Made by a program: the position numbers and the translations under genes. Shown piece by piece: positions 20,921 to 33,344 of a stretch of 64,000 bases of DNA (position 1 is the first letter of the stretch; each line of letters starts with the position of its first letter). Under the pieces are notes generated by a model. It worked only from the letters and a program-made list of their open reading frames with translations, was not told the origin of the DNA and did no database searches. The stretch is from Conus ventricosus (lineage: Eukaryota; Mollusca; Gastropoda; Neogastropoda; Conidae): positions 68,891,643 to 68,955,642 of the forward strand of contig CM031616.1 of assembly GCA_018398815.1 (NCBI GenBank), given 5' to 3'.

Positions 20921-20978
<58 letters not shown>
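20911..20978. repeat. (CT)n microsatellite
   Basis: Nearly perfect, with one CG interruption. A shorter CT tract lies at 20790-20815. Confidence 0.95.
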
Positions 20979-20982
<4 letters not shown>

Positions 20983-21577
20983 ATGACTAATTGGAGGGTC
21001 GTTTTGTATGTGTGTGTGCTTGCGCGCGTGCGTACGTGCGTGTGTGCGTGAGTGTGTGCTTTGTATGGTGTTGTTTCCCTTACATTTACAGCTCCTCGTT
21101 ATTCATGTGCTTACTCTGTTACCCTTCCGCTTATTAAATGGTATTTAATTGTGAGCTGGAAACAGAGTGACGAAGAAAAAAAAAAACTTACATAGAGAAA
21201 ACGAAAAGCCGGGAAGAAATAAATGAGATAAACGGAACGTGACGAATCAAAGCACTGTAGTTCGACGTTGGGTGTTCGTGGGGAAACTCGCTTGGTGTAA
21301 CTCTCACAGGCCACAGTAGTTAATCTCCTAAGTCGTTAAAAGATTATTTTTAGACACACACACAAAAAGATATGTGATACATTTGTGTGATCCAATCGTT
21401 ATGTAAGTGACACTGGTTTATCTAATATTAAAAGAATTTATTTACATAGGACGACACTGAAAAGAAATAGATCCATTGAAATTAATCACTATAATGTGCG
21501 TGAGTCACCCTCGGGCGCAACTCGGAGTGAGTGGTATCAGAGCCTGAAACCAATATCCAAAGAAGGCTTTTTTGGGG

Positions 21578-21598
21578 AGGGGGGGGGGGGGGGGGGGG
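21578..21598. repeat. Poly-G tract
   Basis: A G-rich run in GGGGAGGG context, a possible G-quadruplex former. Confidence 0.85.
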
Positions 21599-21721
21599 AG
21601 CTATTGTGTTGCTTCCTCTTCTTTTACATAATGTATGAATTTGTTTGCAGTGCAGTTCACAGGTGGGGTGTGGGTAGCCAAGGCACATCATCATGGATGT
21701 CCGTCGTGGTCGACGAAGACG

Positions 21722-22320
21722 TCAGTGACTCTGCATGTGTGAGCGCAAGCCAAAGCTGGACACACAGCTACGTCCACACTCTGGACATGCGACAGCTGTC
21801 ACTGGGTCAGGTCTCCTCTCTTTGCGGGCTTGGTTCTTCTGGTCCAGTTCCTGCAAACGCTTTTCTTCGAAGTTATTTACTCCTTTGTGGACAGCAAGTC
21901 GCCAGGCACTGCGGTCTGTGGCAAGTGTTTCCCAGCCCAGAAGAGGGATGCCACAGGAAGCCAGTGATACTTTCAGGCAGTCCTTGAAGCGTTTGAGTGG
22001 CCGCCCAGTCTTCCTTGTTCCAGCTGCCAGCTCAGAGAAGAAGACCATTTTTGGAAGTCGCGTGTCGTCCATTCGTACCACATGCCCAACCCACTTCAAA
22101 TGCGCTTTCATGATCAGCGCCTCGATACCAGGCATCTTTGCTCTGCAAAGCACTTCTGTGTTGGAAATCCTGTCCTCCCAGGAGATGCCCATGATCTTAC
22201 GCAGGCAGCGGAGGTGGAACTGATCCAGAGTCTTATGTTGTTTCCCTGTACAATGTCCAGGTCTCAGAGCCGTAGAGCAGCGAGGTGACAACGACTGCTC
22301 TGTAGACTGTCACAATGCAT
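21722..22320 (-). pseudogene. 5'-truncated LINE fragment, RT end plus C2H2 zinc finger
   Basis: On the minus strand it reads VYRAVVVTSLLYGSETWTLY, then LDQFHLRCLRKIMGISWEDR, ALIMKAHLKWVGHVVRMDD, KRFKDCLKVSLASCGIP and finally CPECGRSCVSSFGLRSHMQSH, a C-x2-C-x12-H-x3-H finger, before the stop. This is the C-terminal end of a common invertebrate endonuclease-RT element. There is one small break near 22235. It interrupts a copy of the segmental repeat, between GTAGCCAAGGCAC at about 21687 and the continuing sequence near 22355. Confidence 0.85.
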
Positions 22321-22705
22321 ACAAATACCACTGCAATACCAATGCATACAACATGTGAAACCACAAACGTACAGTGAGCCATCCCAATGGAGTCATATTG
22401 AAAACTAATAAAGAAATATTTCAAAACACGGACAAGTTTTCGCCTGCATGCATCTCACGATTGTTCGTGTTATATACTTTATTCTCATACTCTGTTTCGT
22501 TGCTTACTTTGTTTCCGCTGCCCTAAAATGGAAGCCTCAATGCTCTCATGAGCTTAATTTTCTTTTGCGGGATGCATGTGTTTTATGCATTAACGGTGTT
22601 TAATTGAATAAAGCACTTAAGCCACTAGTTTGGGCCGACTTCTTTTGACCCCCACCAATCGAGGAAGTTATATTTTCATTTACGTCCACTGAAACAAAAC
22701 TCAGT

Positions 22706-23263
22706 GTGATGGTTTTAGCTGTGTCAGATGAAGATAAGGCAGATACTTTAAATGACCTCTTTTCTATAGTGTGTTCTCAAAAGAAGATAATAGTAATTTT
22801 CCCGATCTTGGAAGTTGGTTTAAGGTCCAGTGGAGTCACCGTAACTGATATGTGTATTACACCCAGTGCAGTAAGAGAGAGGCTTAAAAATATAAACCCA
22901 AATAAATCTTGTGGACCTGATATGATCCCTGCAAGCGTTCTTAAGGAGTCATATAATGATCTTGCATTACCTTTCAGTATTTTGTTCAACAAGTCAATTG
23001 AATCAGGTGTGGTACCAATGGATTGGAAGTCTGCAAATGTAACAGCTTTATTTAAAAAGGTTACTAGGATAGATCCTGCAAATTATAGGCCTGTTAGTCT
23101 TACATTAATTGTATGTAAGATTATGGAATCAGTTATACAGGATGTGATCGTAGATCATATGACCTTGAATAATTTATATACAGAATACCAGCATGGTTTC
23201 CGTAAACATCGATCTTGTGTAACACAACTTTTACTTGTCATGGAGGACTTAACAAACTTTTAG
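22706..23263 (+). pseudogene. LINE RT fingers/palm fragment
   Basis: The longest open part of the insertion, ending at a stop just after the VTQLL motif. The next RT blocks need at least two frame changes, so no functional RT is encoded. Confidence 0.8.
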
Positions 23264-24482
23264 ATAATGGCAACAATGTATACTCTGTTTAGACTTTAAA
23301 AGGCTTTTGATTCTGTTGGCCACAAGAGGCTTTAAGTGAAATTATCATCATATGGAATTACAGGTAGAGTGCACACATGGATAAGGGATTTTTTAACTAA
23401 AAGACAGCAAAGAGTCAGAGTAGGAAGTTCATATTCAGATTTTACGGAGTTCTAAGTGGTATTCTACACGGGAGTATTTTGGGTCTCGTATTATTTACAA
23501 TATTTATAAATAATTTGCCAAACTTTTGCAGACGATACAAAAATTTATAATACAACTTATAATCATAATACATTACAAATGATATTGATAATTTATCCAA
23601 ATGGTCTACCACATGGAATTTGCATTTTAATGCGGACAAGTGCAACATGTTACATGTTGGACGTAAGAACCAAGATACCAATATACAATGTTAAACAGTA
23701 ATACTGGTGAGCATACAGATATTTCAACATGTGATTATGAAAAAAATCTTGGTGTCACTTTTGATTCTGGCCTGGTATTCGATAAGCATATTCAAAACTC
23801 TATCAATAAAGCTACTAAAATGATTGGTATAATTAAACGTACTTTTATTCACATAGATAAAGATATTTTTACAAAACTATACAAGGCTTTCGTTAGACCA
23901 CATTTGGAATATGGCAATACAATTTGGTATCCTCGATTAAAGGTATTAAAGAGGCAGTCTGCTGCTTTGGAAAGAGTACAAAGAAGAGCAACAAAGCTTG
24001 TAAAGAAAATACAAAATCTTCCCTATGAAGGTAGGTTAAAAGCTCTTGGACTGCTGCCCTAAAAACAAGACGAGTGAGGGGCGATTTGATCCAAGTCTAA
24101 AATATTTAATTGTGTTGACAATATTCCTATTTCAATTTTTTTTTTTTACTGCATCAAGAGTTGATATGACCAGAAATAGTGTGGATAAAATTTATCATGA
24201 ATATTGTCGCACTAACCTAAGGAAATTTTCTTTTAGTAACAGAGTAACAAATTTTTGGAATACATTAACCCCTCACATTAAACGTGCACAAAATACTAAC
24301 CTTTTCAAAAGCTCTGTTGATGATAGTGTATTATTGAAGACTATCTATTTTGACTATGATAAATAAAGACTTGAGCGAGTTAAAGACCTGAACGTATAAA
24401 GACCAGATAACACATAGAAGGGCCATGTAAAGCCAGTTCTGGCTATAATTGCTAAAGGCAATTGTCCCTATGTACCTCAACC
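22709..24482 (+). mobile_element. 5'-truncated LINE insertion (CR1/L2/Rex1-like RT)
   Basis: RT motifs are in order: NPNKSCGPDMIPASVLKE, VPMDWKSANVTALFKK, NYRPVSLT, QHGFRKHRSCVTQLL (open to 23263). Then come frame-broken SGILHGSILGLVLF and FADDTKIY near 23525, HFNADKCNMLHVG, and from 23688 open thumb residues including NLGVTFDSGLVFDKHI and YKAFVRPHLEYGN. A C-terminal stretch with TNLRKFSFSNRVTNFWNTL ends at 24366. The insertion falls inside a segmental repeat copy: CAAAACTCAGTGTG stops at 22708 and TGTTAACTCG resumes at 24483, where the other two copies (about 26070 and 28868) are uninterrupted. Confidence 0.85.
23688..24366 (+). pseudogene. LINE RT thumb and C-terminal region
   Basis: Two overlapping open stretches (23688-24062 and 24046-24366) in different frames together cover the C-terminus. 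The junction follows YEGRLKALGLLP, where family members continue into a RRxRGDLI motif; the sequence indeed reads TRRVRGDLI in a third frame at about 24067. The frame loss is therefore a short indel. Confidence 0.75.
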
Positions 24483-26338
24483 TGTGTTAACTCGATCGGT
24501 GTGCAATCACAATTGTGCAGTAGATTCCGGATTCAGTTCAGGGTCAAAGGTCGCGTCTGAGCCTCTCACTACATCTGTGTGCTCCCAGATGCCATTCTGT
24601 AAAAAGTGACCGTGGAATATGTATTTTGTCACTGTTACATCATGAAGAAAAGCGGCTATGGAAAGTCGTGTAAATAGGCCCTACACTTCCAACTTACACA
24701 TGAAAATTGCAAGGGAAGTAATTTGTCAACCCCTTAAAATGTTTGAAGTGAAGCCAAAAAATCTACCAAGCAAATGAGACGCGCGCCATTTTTTCTGTTC
24801 TTTCTGTGAATTAGAAAAAAAAAATTCAGTCAGTATTGTCACGAGGGGCCACAGGGGCTGCAGAGATGAACCGGTTATAAGGAAATATGCTCGGCATGGA
24901 GTTGTTTCCCTTACATTGACTAATCCGTTACCCTTACGCTCATCAAATGGTATTTAATTGTGGGCTGGAAACAGTGACGAATAAAAAAAAACCCCACCTA
25001 TATAGAGAAAACGAAAAGACGGGAAGAAAAGAGACGGGAAGAAATAAAAGAGAGAAACAGAACGTGACGAATCAAAGTCGTTCGGATGGGACTATAAACC
25101 GAGGTCTAGTCTGTGTCACATGCACTAAAGATCATACACGGACTCTAAAGATCCCGATGCTCATGTCCTAAGACGGGTGAGTACCGGCTACACGGAAATA
25201 CACAATGCATGCAACCTGTGTGCCAGAATAGTCTACTTGAAGACTGTGAGCACGGGGCAGGTTAAACATCCCCATCTGGAAGAAGAAGAAGGAACGCACT
25301 GGAGTTCGACGTCAGGTGTTCGTGGGAAAACTGGCGTGGTGTAACTCGCACAGGCTAAAATACCTAATCTCCTGACTTGTTCAGATTATTTACAGACAAA
25401 TAAGAAATGTGATATTTCTATGTGATGTAATCGTCCATGTTAGTGACACTGGGTTTATTTAATATTAAAAGAATTTTCTTTTATATATATATTCAGGAAA
25501 ACACCAAAGAAAAGTACATCCATTAAAATTAACCACTATACATTGCGTTAATAGCAGTAAGCTTGAAGAGTTGTGCGCAACTCAAGAGGAGGGATCCGAT
25601 GAAAGTGCGTTAAATGAGTGTTGAGCGTGCTTTCTTAAAAAGTCGTAACTATTTTTTTTTTGGGGGGGCGAGGGCTGTTGTGCCCTATTATGGTGAGCCA
25701 ACTTACAAACGTACAGTAAGCCTTTTCTTCAGATATGATAACGAACAAACAAACAAACAAAAAACGAATATCCAATACAGGGACAAATTTTCGCCTGCAA
25801 GGGTCTCCCCGATGTGTACGTATCATATACTTTGTTTCTTTGCTTACGTTTTTTTCTGCTGCCCTAAAATGGAAGCCTCAATGCATTAAAGAGCTTAATT
25901 TTCGTTTGCTGGATGCATTTGATTATGCACTAACAGTGTTTAATTAGATAAAGCCACCAGTTTGGGCCGACTTCTTTTAAACCCCCACCAATCGAGGAAG
26001 TTATATTTTCATTTACGTCTGTTCATTTATTTGTATGCATGCAAGATTTGCAACAACTACTGAAACAAAACTCAGTGTGTTAACTCGATCGGTGTGCAGT
26101 CACAATTTAGTGTAGTAGATTCGGTGTTCAGTTCAGGGTCAAATATCGCGTCCAAGCCTCTCACTGTCTCTGTGTGCTCCAGACGCCATTCTATAAAAGG
26201 TGTCTGTGGAATATGCATCTCCTCATTGTTACGTCATGAAGAAAAGCGGCTATGGAATGTGTTATCTTCTCACCGTAACATCCTAAAAGAAAATGACTGT
26301 GCAATGTGTATCTTCTCACTGTAACAAGCTGAACGCAT

Positions 26339-26381
26339 GGACACACGCACACGCACGTGCACGTGTGCACGCGTGCACGCG

Positions 26382-26420
<39 letters not shown>

Positions 26421-26492
26421 ATACTCGCGCGCGCGCGCGCACACACACACATGCACGCACACACAAACAGAGAGAGAGAGAGAGAGAGAGAT
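26339..26492. repeat. Compound CA/CG/GA microsatellite
   Basis: CACGCACGTGCACG-like start, (CA)n, (CG)n, CA again and (GA)n. Confidence 0.9.
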
Positions 26493-27264
26493 TTGAGAAT
26501 CAGATGTCGTGTAATACCCTTCCAACATACACATGACGATTGCAAGGGAAGTAATTTGTCAGTCCCTTAAAATGTTTGAAGTGAAACAAACAAATCTACC
26601 AGGCAAATGAGACACGCGCCGTGTTTTTTTCCCTGTTTTTTTTGTGTGTGTGTGTGTGAATTTTTTTCCAGTCAGTATTGTCACGAGGGGCCACATGCTG
26701 CAAAGATGAACGGGTTGTAAGGATTTATGCTTTGCATGGAGTTGTTTCCCTTACATTGACCACTCCAATACCCTTTCGCTTATCATATGGTATTTAATTG
26801 TGAGCTAGAAACAGAGTGACGAATACAAAAACAAACAAACAAACTCTACATAGAGGATACGAAAAGATGGGATGAAATAAAAGAGAGAAACAGAATGTGA
26901 CGAATCAACGGACTGTAGTTCGACGTCAGGTGTTCGTAGGGAAACTGGCGTGTGTAATTCTCACGGGCCACACAATAGGTAACCTCCTGACATGTTAAAA
27001 GATTATTTGCAGACAAATATTTTCAGACAAATAAGAAATGTGATATATTTATGTGATCTAATCGTCCATGTTAGTGACACTGCGTTTATTTAATACTAAA
27101 AGAAATGTTTTATAGATATTCAGGACCCCACCAAAGAGAAATACATCCATTGAAATCAACCACTATAAATTGCGTTATTAGCTTAGAAAGATCACGGCGA
27201 GCGTGGCACAGCAGTGGACACTAGGAGAGAGGTGGTAGCTCTCCTTTGTAGGATGCTGATGTGG

Positions 27265-27420
27265 AAGCAGATGTGAGATACCAGATGCTGTTCTGGAGAT
27301 ATCTGAAGTGAGAGCTCAGATGCTGATGTGAGATATCTGAAGTGAGAGTTCAGATGAGTTCAGATGCTGATGTGAGATATCTGAAGTGAGAGTTTAGATG
27401 CTGATGTGAGAGATTAGCGT
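27265..27420. repeat. Short tandem repeat, GATGTGAGATATCTGAAGTG unit
   Basis: About four imperfect units of 30-50 bp sharing AGATATCTGAAGTGAGAG. Part of an insertion specific to the 26-28.9-kb copy of the segmental repeat. Confidence 0.7.
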
Positions 27421-28505
27421 CATCGAGCGTGTACAGTAACAACCTGCCCGTCATGTGGGTGACAACAGAAGGGGGTTTATATTACCTGACTGTACCAACT
27501 GTCACGTTTAGAATACCGTGTTAATTCAAAGGGTGTTACACATAAAACGCACTCCTTACCCTGTTGGGTTTTATATATTGTTCTCTCGGAGTGCCGCCCT
27601 AACTTTAAGGGACATGTGCACAGTGCAAACGCTTGAGGCGGTCTCACGCGGCAGTGGGCCCATCCACCTCCCGAGCATGAAGAAGGAAGAAGGCCCGCCG
27701 CCCCGTGGTCCTGTAGAGAAAGCCTGATGGTTAGGAGGACAGAGACAAGCCTCGTCGTGAACCTCACATGAACCGAACGTTCAATACCACACTTGAACAT
27801 TGAAGAAGAGAACGACTGGAATTGAGCCAATGTCCAAGAAACACGCTCCCTGAGAGAGAAATATGATGATTTCCATTGGCACTACCCACTGCCAGACAAC
27901 AGTTGCCACAAATATGCAGACCCATGTCCTTAAGGGCCTCAGGCAGATAGGACGTTAATCTCTCACCCTAAATGCGAAATGATAGGAGATGAGTTGTGTG
28001 CAACTCAGGAGGAGAGGGATCCAACGAAAGCCGCGTGTGAAGGAAGCTTGCCTTCTCAAAAAGTCGTAATTAACATTTTGTTGTGTGTAGGTGTGGCGGA
28101 CGGCCGTTACACATTGCCTACATAAGTTATGATTTTCTTTTGCTTTCATATGAATTTGTTTTGTACAGTTCCACATGTGCCATTCTCATATGTGATGATA
28201 GTAACAAACAAACAAACAAAAATAAAACGAATTTCGATTACAGGGACAAGTTTTCGCCTGCAAGGGTCGCCCAATGTACGTATCATATACTTTATTCTCA
28301 TACTTTGTTTCTTTGCTTACGTTTTTTTCCCACTGCCCTGAAATGGAAGCCTCAGTGATTTGAACAGCTAAATTTTCATTTGCTGGATGCATGTGATTAT
28401 GCACTAACGGTGTTTAATTAAATAAAGCACTTAAGCCACTAGTTTGGGCTAACTTCTTTTAACCCCCCACCAATCGAGGAAGTTACATTTTCATTTACGT
28501 CTGTT

Positions 28506-28812
28506 AAGCCTTTGCTTAAGGCTGTGTCAGACCAATTGACATAGGCTAGAACACCAAGGCTACATAAAAATATTGTTATGCTCTGCAGTTACGCGGGGAT
28601 TGTCTTCAGTTGTAACAAGCTCCAAGCATAACATTATCAGTCTCTGAAACCCCCCGAAGTCGGAGTGTGGCTGCCCATGTGACGGGGTAATCAAAAATGG
28701 TCACACACTTAATGTTCTCATCCCCAGCTGATGCATTTGTACCATAGTGTTCAAGTACTTAAGCTGTTTGGGTGATCCCTGAAGTCTTTTAGTCAGGGTA
28801 CGACAACAACAA
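28506..28812 (+). mobile_element. SINE-like retroposon, 307 bp, 14-bp target-site duplication
   Basis: CATTTACGTCTGTT flanks it (28492-28505 and 28813-28826). Uninterrupted sequence at about 26014 shows the empty site in another copy of the segmental repeat. It starts near GCTTAAGGCTGTGTCAGACC and ends CAGGGTACGACAACAACAA. Three more copies are at 37648-37951, 57967-58281 and 59429-60158. No A/B box is evident, so the origin of its head is unknown. Confidence 0.85.
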
Positions 28813-29137
28813 CATTTACGTCTGTTCTGTCTGCATGCAAGATTTGCAAAATGTGCTGAAACAAAACTCAGTGTGTTAACTCGATCGGTGTGCAATCACA
28901 ATCTAGTGTAGATTAAGGATTCAGTTCCAGGTCAAAGGCCGCATCTGAGCCTCTCATCGTACGGTCTGTGTTTTCCCAGATGCCGCCCATAAAGACTCTT
29001 TTTTCTGTCCATAAAGACTCTTTTCTGTCCTTTATGTGAATCACATTTTCTCAGGAAAATTAAACTTCATCCTGTAGCTTCCTTATTATTTTTTTTGCTT
29101 TAACCCCTAAGTGATGTCACCGACTGCCGAACCTTAA

Positions 29138-29452
29138 CCTTCGCCGGATGGTGCTTTTGACTATACACGGAAGACGGTGTGGGTCCATGTGGACCCATGG
29201 GTAAACATAGTTTTCCCTCTTTGCGAGCCATGGGTCCACACGGACCCACACCGTCGTCAATGACTATATAAAATGTCACCTTTAATTACCTTTTGAAATT
29301 TTGACCTATATTTTCGAAATTTTAGGACAAGGAGAGAATTTGTGTGTTTGGAGCGTATCTAAAATTTCATTGAAAAATATCTATATATATACGAGATATT
29401 GGCATTTAAAGACCCTTCTGGGTCCACATGGACCCACACCGTCCGGCGAAGG
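29138..29452. mobile_element. piggyBac-like MITE, 315 bp, TTAA target site
   Basis: TTAA flanks it at 29134-29137 and 29453-29456. The ends are inverted: CCTTCGCCGGATGGTG on the left, and the reverse complement of the right end reads CCTTCGCCGGACGGTG, 15 of 16 matching. TTAA duplication with CC-starting termini is characteristic of piggyBac. It has no coding capacity. Three copies of a 16-bp near-palindrome, GGGTCCATGTGGACCC or close variants, lie at about 29190, 29233 and 29420. Confidence 0.8.
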
Positions 29453-29459
29453 TTAATGA

Positions 29460-30105
29460 AAGCCACAGATCAGTGGCTATATGGGATCCCAAGGGCAGGC
29501 TCACATTCATTTGTAAAACGTCACAGTTTTCCTTATGGTGTTTGCGATCTTCATCAGTAGCTGCTGAAAAAGGCTTTGAGAAGCACTAGCCTATGTATAC
29601 CATCACATCAGAAGGATACGAAATGTTTCGTTATATTCCAGGAACATAGCATCCCCAAACGTTGATAACATTCGGTCATCCATGGCAGACAAGGGTTAAA
29701 GTATCACCTGAAGGGTTAGGAGGGGGATCAGTGTCCGCACAGATCTCCTCTGGCATGGTTCTCTCCAATGGGAATGGAGCGGTAGCAATCGACAGTCCTG
29801 GCAGAAGAAGAGAAATCCACGCAGATCTCCTGCAACGTGGTTATCAGGAGTTCTAGCATCCGACAGCCCCGGATGAAGAGAAAAATAACAGAACCTGAGA
29901 GAACGCTCAAGGAAAAGCCACCTCTAATTGTAGGGCCTCTGTAGGGCCTTTGTCACACCATGAGTTTACTGTCACCACCGTTCACCATTTCCTACCACTG
30001 AAAAGTGTTCTGAAATCAAGATTCAAATCAGATGGGGACTGAACTTTGGTCGGTAAAAGAGAAAGATACCCTCTCTGGTTTTCAGATTTCCAAACGGAGA
30101 GTAAG
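29460..30105. other. No recognised gene; short duplicated segment
   Basis: Bases about 29738-29815 and 29820-29885 are diverged copies of one segment starting CAGATCTCCT. Otherwise nothing recognised. Confidence 0.45.
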
Positions 30106-30109
30106 TCTT

Positions 30110-30950
30110 TGGAAAGCATTTTCCGGTTCAACTGTGAAATAGGTATCCTCTCACCGTTACATCCTAGAGAAGAGCGACTGTGGAACCTGTATCTTTTCAC
30201 TGTATTGTCATACAATAGAGTGACAGTGCAATGTGCACTTTCCCGCCGTTACGTCTTAAAGAAGAGCACTGTGAAATGTGTTTTCTCACCGCAACGTCCT
30301 AAAGTAAAGAGAATGTGGAATGCGCATCTTCTCAATGTGATTTCATACAAAGGAGCAACTGTGGAATGCATATCTTCTCACTGTAACATCCTTAGAGAAA
30401 AGGGACCATGGACTGTTTATCTTCTCACTGTGATTTCATAAAGAGGAGTGACTGTGGTATGTGTAGCTCTACTCAATGTAACATCCTATAGAAAAGCGAC
30501 GGTGGAATGTACACGTATCTTCTCACTGTAACATCCTTAGAGAAAAGGGACATGGACTGTTTATCTTCTCACTGTAACATCCTTAGAGAAAAGAGACTAT
30601 GGAATGTGCATCTTCTGTAATTTCATAGAGGAGTGACCATGGAATATGTGTCTTCTCAATGTAACATCTCAGAGCAAAGGGACTGTGGAATCTGTGTCTT
30701 CTCACTGTAACACGCTTAAAGAAAAAGGACTGTGTAATGTGTATCTTCTCACTGTCATTTTATAAAGAGGAGTGACCGTGTAATGTGTATCTTCTCACTT
30801 AACATCCTTAGGGAAAAGGACTGTGGAATGCGTGTCTTCTCGATGTAATTTCCTAAAGAGAAGTCACTGTGGAATGTGTGACTTTCCAATGTATCATATT
30901 AGAGCAAAGGGACTGTGGAATGTGTATCTCCTCATTGTAACATTAAACAC
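30110..30950. repeat. Degenerate tandem array, GACTGTGGAATGTGTATCTT-type unit
   Basis: Some sixteen diverged units of about 45-55 bp share TGTGGAATGTGTATCTTCTC and a (C/A)ACTGTAACATCCT-like half with AGAGAAAAGGGA. Single related units also lie at about 24608 and 26207-26300 in the segmental repeat block, so the array may have grown from one of these. Confidence 0.7.
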
Positions 30951-31010
30951 ACACACACACAAACGCACACACATGTGTGTGCACACACACACACACACAC
31001 CACAGGTTAT
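30943..31010. repeat. (CA)n tract
   Basis: CA repeats interrupted by ATGTGTGTGC. Confidence 0.9.
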
Positions 31011-33340
31011 ACCTGACAGCACCGTCTAGAGGGAGACAAAAAAAGACTATCAGTTTTGAAGATAAGACCCCCCCCCCTCACCCCCCCACCCTTCCCCTTT
31101 CATTACACTGTTGAAAACTTTGGGGAAAATGTGATTTCTGCTTCTCTTCTGCTTTTGTACTGCCTCTCTTTTCCACTTTCATAATGAACAAACACAGAAA
31201 CCAGAAATCTGGAATGTTGTATTTATCAAAAAGAACAATACACAGTGAACAAAACCCAAAACGTCAGCACAACCACTACAAGTGCAGAAAAACAGTGCAC
31301 TGGACAAGGACCGGACATTTATGTAACAGGCACCTTCCATGTTGTATCAGTTGTAACCCCAAATTGATACAAGAATGTCTGCTGTAGTCATTTTTTCACT
31401 TTATAAGGCTAGTGCGTTTTAACATGAGAGAAATTTCTTAAATGGTCTACTCTAGGATTAATTCCTCTCAAACTACCTCACAAAATATTCTCTCTTTAAA
31501 GGAAAACAGCCAAAGTAGCAAAGTGATGACATTCAGTTTGCCAACTGATCACATTTAATAATTTTCTTTTCTTTGAGACTGTTTTTTTTTTTTTCCCGTA
31601 TGTAAAGCATCACCAGGTGTACCTTCCTTCTTTGGTCTAAACCAACTTGATTTTGCACACAAGCTCCATCATTTAGTTTGTATTGATTAACATCCAAGTT
31701 ATTTCACAAATCAGTCTCCAAATTTGCTTTCAGACACCCTGTTACATCAACACACTTAAGATATGTATACGCTTGACTGAACAAGCCAGGTCTTGACAGA
31801 CAAAAAGAAAAAAAAGAAAAAAGAAAATCATTCACAAAAGTAAAGCAAGCATATCCTGATATATAGAAGTACTCTCCATCGCAATTACTGGTTTCCTTTT
31901 CACATCTAGATTACACATTCTTTCAAAACCTCACTGCAGAGACAACAGTTGCTTCCCTTCTTTTGAGTCAATTTGCATTTTGGCCACCAAAAGCCCAGCT
32001 GATAATTGTCACACTTTTTTTTTTTGCATCATTAATTCAAACCCTTACAGAAAACTGCGTTTGTTAAAAGTCTTGTCAAATGTCCAAAACAAAAAACAAA
32101 AAAAAAGAAAAACGGTAAATGATATGTATCCTTGACTCAAACAAGGCTGGGAACAGCAACGCCACCCCGGTCACTGAACAACAAACCACCCACACCGGAC
32201 AGATCCACCTGAACACAGATTCCACCTCTGTGGGTTTGCAACAAACCACCCACATCACTCAGACAGATCCGACTTCAACACAGACTTAGATCTGGGAGTT
32301 GCATGTCCTTATGAACTTTGGCTTGTCACGTACCACTGCCGTGCGTCCTTCCTCCTCCAAGCATATGTCGGCTCTTCCATACGATGGATTCAAACTGTTC
32401 TTTCTGATCCAACACAAGCACAAACGTGCAGGCGCAGTCGTCCACACAGAAGGGTTTTACCAACATAGTTCCAGTCTGACAACCACAAACTACATTTGCC
32501 TTTGCACATGAATATCCACTCACGACTGGAGAACAAGTCGTCGTGACATAAAATTCATGTTCTGCGGGACATACATGACATTTGGCAATGGCCCCTTCTT
32601 AAAAAAAAAAGGGAAAGGTATGGGTAGAAGGACCTGCAGTATTTTGATGAAGCTCAAGACTTGATCATCGGACAGATCAAGCAAACATCTTAGCTTATTC
32701 AGGTTCATGAAATGTGTGGAAGTGTAGGTCCGAAAGATGAATAAGGAGGAGGGGGTCTTTCTTTGATTGAACAACCTGATGGCACAGTTCCCAAGAAGAG
32801 ATGTCTGATCTTGCACTTACATCACCCCCTCCTCCCACCCTTCCCTCTCTCCTCCAAGTAGTGAATTCCCTCCGAAGTACGACTTTTGGGTTGATGTCCT
32901 GGCCAACTTTTCCTTTTTTTGTTGCTATTGTTCTAAAGCAGCATTCTGCTTTCAACATCATGCTTATTTTTTATTTTTTACAATATTCCACAACTCCATT
33001 TGTTCCACACATTTCCCCATTTGCACATCAAAAATACATATGCATACAGTGACTCACAGTGTTGCTATGCACAGTGCATTGATTCATATAATTTACCCCC
33101 CCCCCCCCCCAAAAAAAAAAAGACACAAAATACTAAGCAATATTAAATCATTACCCACCTAAGATGAGGCACTCAAAATGAGATTTTCTCCTTGACATGA
33201 AATTTCTGTGCATTTTCCAGATGGCGCAGTATTTTAGTAAGAGAACATATTTAAAAAAAAAAATTCAATGTTTGTACTGCGTTGTATTGTACTGCACCAT
33301 CATCACACCACATCTGTCTGACTTAGGCAGATGTCTTTGG
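31011..33340. other. AT-rich, no recognised gene
   Basis: A C run at 31069-31088, another C/A run at 33097-33121, and many short A and T runs. No ORF with recognisable motifs on either strand. It could be far 3' flank of the minus-strand gene. Confidence 0.4.
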
Positions 33341-33344
33341 GGAC

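Larger units (their letters stand above)
20480..28960. repeat. Segmental repeat block, three to four diverged copies
   Basis: Landmarks recur in the same order. TGTTAACTCGATCGGTGTGCA: about 24486, 26077, 28874. GTTGTTTCCCTTACAT: 21068, 24901, 26741. GGTATTTAATTGTG: 21139, 24949, 26791. The GTGTTCGT(G/A)GG-AAACT segment: about 21272, 25318, 26930. GACAAGTTTTCGCCTG or GACAAATTTTCGCCTG: 20613, 22432, 25784, 28244. The unit is about 1.6-2.5 kb. Two LINE fragments, a SINE and microsatellites interrupt single copies. I see no coding sequence of the unit's own. It may be an unclassified large non-autonomous transposon or true segmental duplication. Confidence 0.7.
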
